From: Candidatus Aminicenantes bacterium UBA1061
GTDB lineage: Bacteria > Acidobacteriota > Aminicenantia > Aminicenantales > Saccharicenantaceae
DNA: 64,000 nucleotides
Reading direction: 5' to 3'
NCBI GenBank assembly: GCA_002316315.1
Contig: DCDG01000041.1
Span: 43,737-107,736 of the forward strand
The position numbers were made by a program, and so were the translations under genes. The notes under the pieces are model-generated. The model worked only from the letters and a program-made list of their open reading frames with translations. It was not told where the DNA came from and made no database searches. The number at the start of each line of letters is the position of its first letter. Position 1 is the first letter of the stretch. Positions 60,886 through 64,000 of the stretch are shown piece after piece.

Positions 60886-62724
60886 ATGAAAGGCTGGACT
60901 GGTCATATATTAAGAATTAATCTTACTAATCGGACTCATAAAATAGACACATTTGGCCAGGAATTTGCCCATAAATGGGTGGGAGGCCGGGGCTTTGCCT
61001 TAAAAGTTCTCTGGGATGAACTTCGGCCCGGGATTGACCCCCTCGGACCTGAGAATAAGCTGATCATAGCCGTTGGTCCCATTGCCGGTGTACCTGCTCC
61101 TAATACAGGTAAGACGGTGGTAGCAGCCAAATCCCCTCTGACCGGGGGTTTTGGAGATGGCAATCTCGGTACCAGGGCGACCGAACACATGAGGAAAGCT
61201 GGTTATGATTCTATTATCTTTGAGGGCCAGTCCGATAAGCCCATTTATGTTTATATTGAGGACGATAAAGTCCAGTATTTCCCTGCTGATGAAATCTGGG
61301 GAAGAGGAACCTATGATACCCACGATTATCTTTATAAAATATACGGCAAAGGTGTTGGCATTTTATCCATTGGCCAGGGTGGAGAAAACCTTAACCGCTA
61401 TGCCATGATTCGCAGCCTGGAAGGAAGAGCCGGAGGGCGGCCAGGGATTGGGGCAGTGATGGGCTCTAAGAACCTTAAGGCCATCGTGATTAAAGGCTCA
61501 AAGCCCATTCCGGTGGCTGATCCTGAAGGGATGAGGAAGCTTGGCATCGAGGATTTAAGAAAAGTAGGTGAGATAAACAAACAAACTGGCTGGTCAATTC
61601 AGAGTACAACCGGTGTTCTTTCCTGGTGTAATGAAGTGGCTGCCTTGCCCGTTCACAACATGAGACAGACTCACCATCCTGATGCCTGGAAGATAGATGG
61701 TGAAAGACTGAATAACGCCCGCGTCGCCACCTATGGCTGCCCTAACTGCACCATGAGGTGTGGCATTGCCATTCGGGATCACGAAGGCCATGAATCAGAG
61801 CTCGATTATGAAAACATCGGGACTCTGGGCAGTAATCTGGATATTTTTGAGCTCGACCAGGTTGGTTCGCTCAATTATCTGTGTGATGACTATGGGCTTG
61901 ATACCATCTCAGCTGGCGATACTCTGGCCTTCTACGCTGATGCTATTGAACAGGGAGCCATTAAAGGAGACTTCCGGTTTGGCGATGCCGAAATGGCCAA
62001 AAAATTGCTCGGTATGGCGGCCAGAAGGCAAGGTGAAATTGGCAATTTACTGGCTGATGGGACCATGAGAATGTCCAGGGCAATCGGGCATGGTTCTGAG
62101 GCTTATGCCATGCACGTTAAAGGACTGGAAATTTCCGCCTATAACTGCAAATTCTGTCCCGGGATGGCCTTGGCTTTTGCTACCTGTCCGCTGGGCGGTC
62201 ACCATAAAGATAGCTGGGTAATTACCTTTGAGATTAAGCAGACCAAGCGTGATTCTTACGGACCGGAAAAGGCAGCCAAGGTTATCGAACTGCAGAGAAT
62301 CAGAGGCGGTTTATTTGAGTTCATTGTCGCCTGCCGTTTTCCCTGGATTGAATTAGGCTGGCCGCTTGAGCACTACCCTGAATATTTTAACCGGGTAACC
62401 GGATTGACCTGGTCTCTGGATGACTTCTGGAAGATATCTGACCGCATTTATGCTCTGATGAAATTTTTCTGGGTCAGAGAATTTCCAGATTGGGACAGAA
62501 CCAGGGATTATCCGCCGATGATCTGGTTTGATCCCAGCAATGCTGATAAAGATGGGCCGATTGCCGGCAAGATTCTCGAACTTGATAAATTCAATCAACT
62601 ACTTGATCATTATTATGAACAAAGGGGATGGGATGAGAGAGGAATTCCGACCAAGAAGACTGCCGAGGCTCTTGACCTCAAAGACGAAATGGCTGAAGTA
62701 GAAAAATATACCAGGCTGGAATAA
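60886..62724 (+). CDS. Aldehyde:ferredoxin oxidoreductase family protein
   Basis: Tungsten or molybdenum enzyme of the AOR family, 612 residues from the ATG at 60886 (MKGWTGHILR), preceded by AAGGAGGT. The N-terminal domain shows GFGDGNLGTRATEHMR and GRPGIGAVMGSKNLKA, which bind the bis-pterin. The [4Fe-4S] ligands CPNCTMRC give Cys285, Cys288 and Cys292, and Cys483 (VACRFPW) probably supplies the fourth. Extra Cys residues at 421, 424 and 434 (CKFCPGMALAFATC) occupy the segment that reads ATANRGACHLRG in other AORs, so it may be a distinct subfamily. Substrate: aldehydes to acids with ferredoxin; the exact one is unknown. A MoaD/ThiS gene follows after 13 bases. Confidence 0.9.
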   Translation: MKGWTGHILRINLTNRTHKIDTFGQEFAHKWVGGRGFALKVLWDELRPGIDPLGPENKLIIAVGPIAGVPAPNTGKTVVAAKSPLTGGFGDGNLGTRATEHMRKAGYDSIIFEGQSDKPIYVYIEDDKVQYFPADEIWGRGTYDTHDYLYKIYGKGVGILSIGQGGENLNRYAMIRSLEGRAGGRPGIGAVMGSKNLKAIVIKGSKPIPVADPEGMRKLGIEDLRKVGEINKQTGWSIQSTTGVLSWCNEVAALPVHNMRQTHHPDAWKIDGERLNNARVATYGCPNCTMRCGIAIRDHEGHESELDYENIGTLGSNLDIFELDQVGSLNYLCDDYGLDTISAGDTLAFYADAIEQGAIKGDFRFGDAEMAKKLLGMAARRQGEIGNLLADGTMRMSRAIGHGSEAYAMHVKGLEISAYNCKFCPGMALAFATCPLGGHHKDSWVITFEIKQTKRDSYGPEKAAKVIELQRIRGGLFEFIVACRFPWIELGWPLEHYPEYFNRVTGLTWSLDDFWKISDRIYALMKFFWVREFPDWDRTRDYPPMIWFDPSNADKDGPIAGKILELDKFNQLLDHYYEQRGWDERGIPTKKTAEALDLKDEMAEVEKYTRLE

Positions 62725-62737
62725 AATAAAAAATAGA

Positions 62738-62974
62738 ATGCCGACGATAAAAATTACAGTTAAATTAATTGGCCCACTGATCAACCTGGCGGGCTTTTCA
62801 GAAAAAGCCCTCGAGCTCCCGGCTGAGACCACAGTGGAAGAAGTTCTGGCTTCTCTGCCTGTCGATCCACAGCGGCCAAAAATTGTGACCAGAAATGGAC
62901 AGGCTGTGGCTCCAGGTGAAAAACTCAGGGATGGCGACCGGCTGGCCGTATCACCAATCTACTCTGGCGGGTAA
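62738..62974 (+). CDS. MoaD/ThiS-family sulfur carrier
   Basis: A 78-residue ubiquitin-like sulfur carrier ending in the required GlyGly (SPIYSGG). Beta-grasp wording: IKITVKLIGPLINLAG, AETTVEEVLASL, GEKLRDGDRLAVSPI. MoaD supplies sulfur for the molybdopterin that AOR needs, so the pairing with the AOR gene (13 bases) makes molybdopterin or tungstopterin synthesis the most likely role. ThiS for thiamine is the alternative, since both share this fold. Confidence 0.85.
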   Translation: MPTIKITVKLIGPLINLAGFSEKALELPAETTVEEVLASLPVDPQRPKIVTRNGQAVAPGEKLRDGDRLAVSPIYSGG

Positions 62975-63049
62975 GAAGTCCGCCTAGGGCTAAGGTCCCC
63001 GGGGAGTTGATTAAAGTCGCTGAATATTTCCAAGGCAATCTAAGAGATG

Positions 63050-63166
63050 CTATTTATCCGATTTTTTAAGACTCAAATGAAAGACTCTACCGGCAATAAG
63101 CGCCGCCACTAATGTGAGCCAGGCAGCCGATATATAATAGAATACCAACAGATACAGTTGTTTCAC
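63050..63166 (-). pseudogene. Membrane-protein fragment or small membrane peptide
   Basis: A minus-strand frame from a GTG at 63166 encodes 38 residues (KQLYLLVFYYISAAWLTLV, then AALIAG and a basic tail LSLKKSDK). The frame stays open upstream to a stop near 63230, where it overlaps AOR-like sequence on the other strand. It looks like the C-terminal end of a longer membrane protein cut by the AOR fragment, or a small membrane peptide. The rest of the gap from 62975 holds nothing recognised. Confidence 0.3.
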
Positions 63167-63180
63167 CGGCCAGGCATCAT

Positions 63181-63929
63181 GGCGGGCCAGAATATGAAAC
63201 AGGAACCATGCTGGGTGCGAATTTGCTTATCCCGGATCTAGAAGGCCTGATGAAAGCAATTTATGACGTCGATGATTACGGCCTCGACCAGATCTCAACC
63301 GGCAATGTTATCGGCTTTTTAATGGAAGCCTATGAGAAAGGCTATATTGATTCGGTTTTTCTTGACGGACTTGACCTCAAATGGGGCGATGTGCCCTCCA
63401 CAATTCAAATGATAGGGAAAATAGCGAGGAGAGAAGGTGTGGGCGACCTGGCCTCCAAAGGAGTAAGAAAGCTGGCGGCAAAGATCGGGAAAGATTCCAG
63501 AAATTCGCCATTGAAGTCAAAGGTCATGAGCTGGCTGGCTGGAATGTTCATGTTTCAACCGGCAGAGCGGTCTGTTACGCTACCGCCAATCGGGGAGCGT
63601 GTCACTTAAATGGCAGCAATCGAAGAGTCCAGAACAATACGGCCATGAACGACTGCACCGGAATACGCAAACGGGTTTATAACCTGGAAAAAGCCATGAA
63701 CTACAGGGAAGGGTTCAGACGAGAGGACGACCGCCTGCCCGACAGATTTTTTGAAGAACCGCTGACTGTTGGTCCTAAAAAAGGAGCTGTTTTAAACCGG
63801 GATGAGTTTTCAAAAATCATGGATAACTACTATAAAGAAAGAGGCTGGGACATAAAAACAAGTAAGCCCGGCCCGGAAAAACTCAAGTCCTTAGGCCTGG
63901 AATTTGTCCTGAAGGAAATTGGCAGCTAA
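63181..63929 (+). pseudogene. Degraded second copy of an aldehyde:ferredoxin oxidoreductase
   Basis: Parts of an AOR in two frames. Frame one (63181 to about 63500) has GGPEYETGTMLGANLLI, DVDDYGLDQISTGNVIGF and LASKGVRKLAAKIGKDS. Near 63500 the frame shifts, and FAIEVKGHELAGWN and YATANRGACHLNGS continue. Then about 100 residues are missing and the C-terminal end resumes (RVYNLEKAMNYREGF, PLTVGPKKGAVLNRDEFSKI, EKLKSLGLEFVLKEI). The N-terminal domain with the pterin site and the CxxCxxxC cluster ligands are gone, and so is the fourth Cys. It cannot code for an active enzyme. The stop TAA is at 63927-63929. It is not a tandem copy of the neighbouring AOR: the wording differs (GACHL versus GGHHK). 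Confidence 0.8.
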
Positions 63930-64000
63930 CAGGAGTTCTCCCAGATCTTCTGAATACCACCATAAGGATCATACACCGAGGCAAAGACCCTCACTCCATT
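63926..64000 (-). CDS. C-terminal end of an unidentified protein (runs off right edge)
   Basis: A minus-strand frame open from the right edge to a TAG complementary to 63926-63928 gives 24 residues (GVRVFASVYDPYGGIQKIW). The stop overlaps the end of the AOR pseudogene. It has a protein-like composition but is too short to identify. Confidence 0.35.
   Translation of the reverse strand, partial: NGVRVFASVYDPYGGIQKIWENSC

Noticed and set aside
1..64000. CRISPR array, prophage, integrase or complete insertion sequence
   Set aside because: No regularly spaced repeats, no phage genes and no transposase were seen in any frame. The only repeats are the short elements listed.

Overview
The window reads as chromosomal DNA of a Gram-negative-type bacterium. 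It carries two large TonB-dependent outer-membrane receptors with N-terminal carboxypeptidase-regulatory-like domains, a secreted S46 dipeptidyl-peptidase, several lipoprotein-like exported proteins, a bactofilin, FeoAB, an aldehyde:ferredoxin oxidoreductase (AOR) with a MoaD/ThiS-like protein, and complete NAD and pantothenate gene sets. This mix suggests an anaerobic, protein- and glycan-degrading heterotroph of the Acidobacteriota/Aminicenantota kind. That placement is inference from gene content only; no rRNA or strict taxonomic marker is present.

Layout. 1-4.0 kb (minus): truncated ileS, nadB and nadC behind a near-consensus promoter. 4.1-6.9 kb (plus): the TldD/TldE metalloprotease pair. 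6.9-8.8 kb (minus): nitroreductase and an MFS exporter. 8.9-9.8 kb: YitT-family membrane protein. 9.9-11.8 kb (minus): an exported protein with five Asp-rich calcium-loop-like motifs. 12-22 kb: a catabolic block of ROK-like kinase, NagB, sodium:solute symporter, FGGY kinase, a NamZ-type (DUF1343) exo-muramidase and an exported transglutaminase-like protein, best read as an amino-sugar/muropeptide salvage locus. 22-23 kb: Nudix hydrolase and tautomerase. 23-31 kb (minus): two TonB-dependent receptors around a D-aminoacylase-like lipoprotein. 31.3-32.2 kb: tRNA-Leu and TrmH.

32.2-38 kb holds two divergent ECF sigma-factor modules. The minus module is sigma, anti-sigma and an HtrA-like protein that has lost its catalytic His and Asp. 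The plus module is sigma, zinc-finger anti-sigma, two LiaF-like membrane proteins and a DUF4097 protein, with a good ECF-type promoter just upstream, implying autoregulation. 38.2-40.1 kb: an unknown protein, a LipM-like octanoyltransferase and tRNA-Gly. 40.2-44.8 kb: bactofilin, uvrB, uvrC. 44.9-47.2 kb: feoA-feoB. 47.4-51.6 kb: a DPP7-type S46 peptidase and a short-form alpha-glucan phosphorylase, with two inverted copies of a 23-bp REP-like repeat flanking the peptidase. 51.6-53.4 kb: a VanZ-like remnant, a beta-propeller lipoprotein and a small membrane protein. 53.4-57.5 kb: secA and guaB. 57.5-60.7 kb (minus): a PspC protein, a deoxynucleoside-kinase-like protein with a damaged P-loop, panB, panC, panD. 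60.9-64 kb: AOR plus MoaD/ThiS, followed by a decayed second AOR copy.

The most unusual items are the pseudo-HtrA inside a sigma-factor operon, the twin ECF modules with a self-directed promoter, the NamZ/ROK/FGGY salvage block, the altered P-loop kinase next to panB, the AOR pseudogene beside an intact AOR, and the REP-like repeats around the S46 gene. I saw no CRISPR array, prophage or complete insertion sequence.
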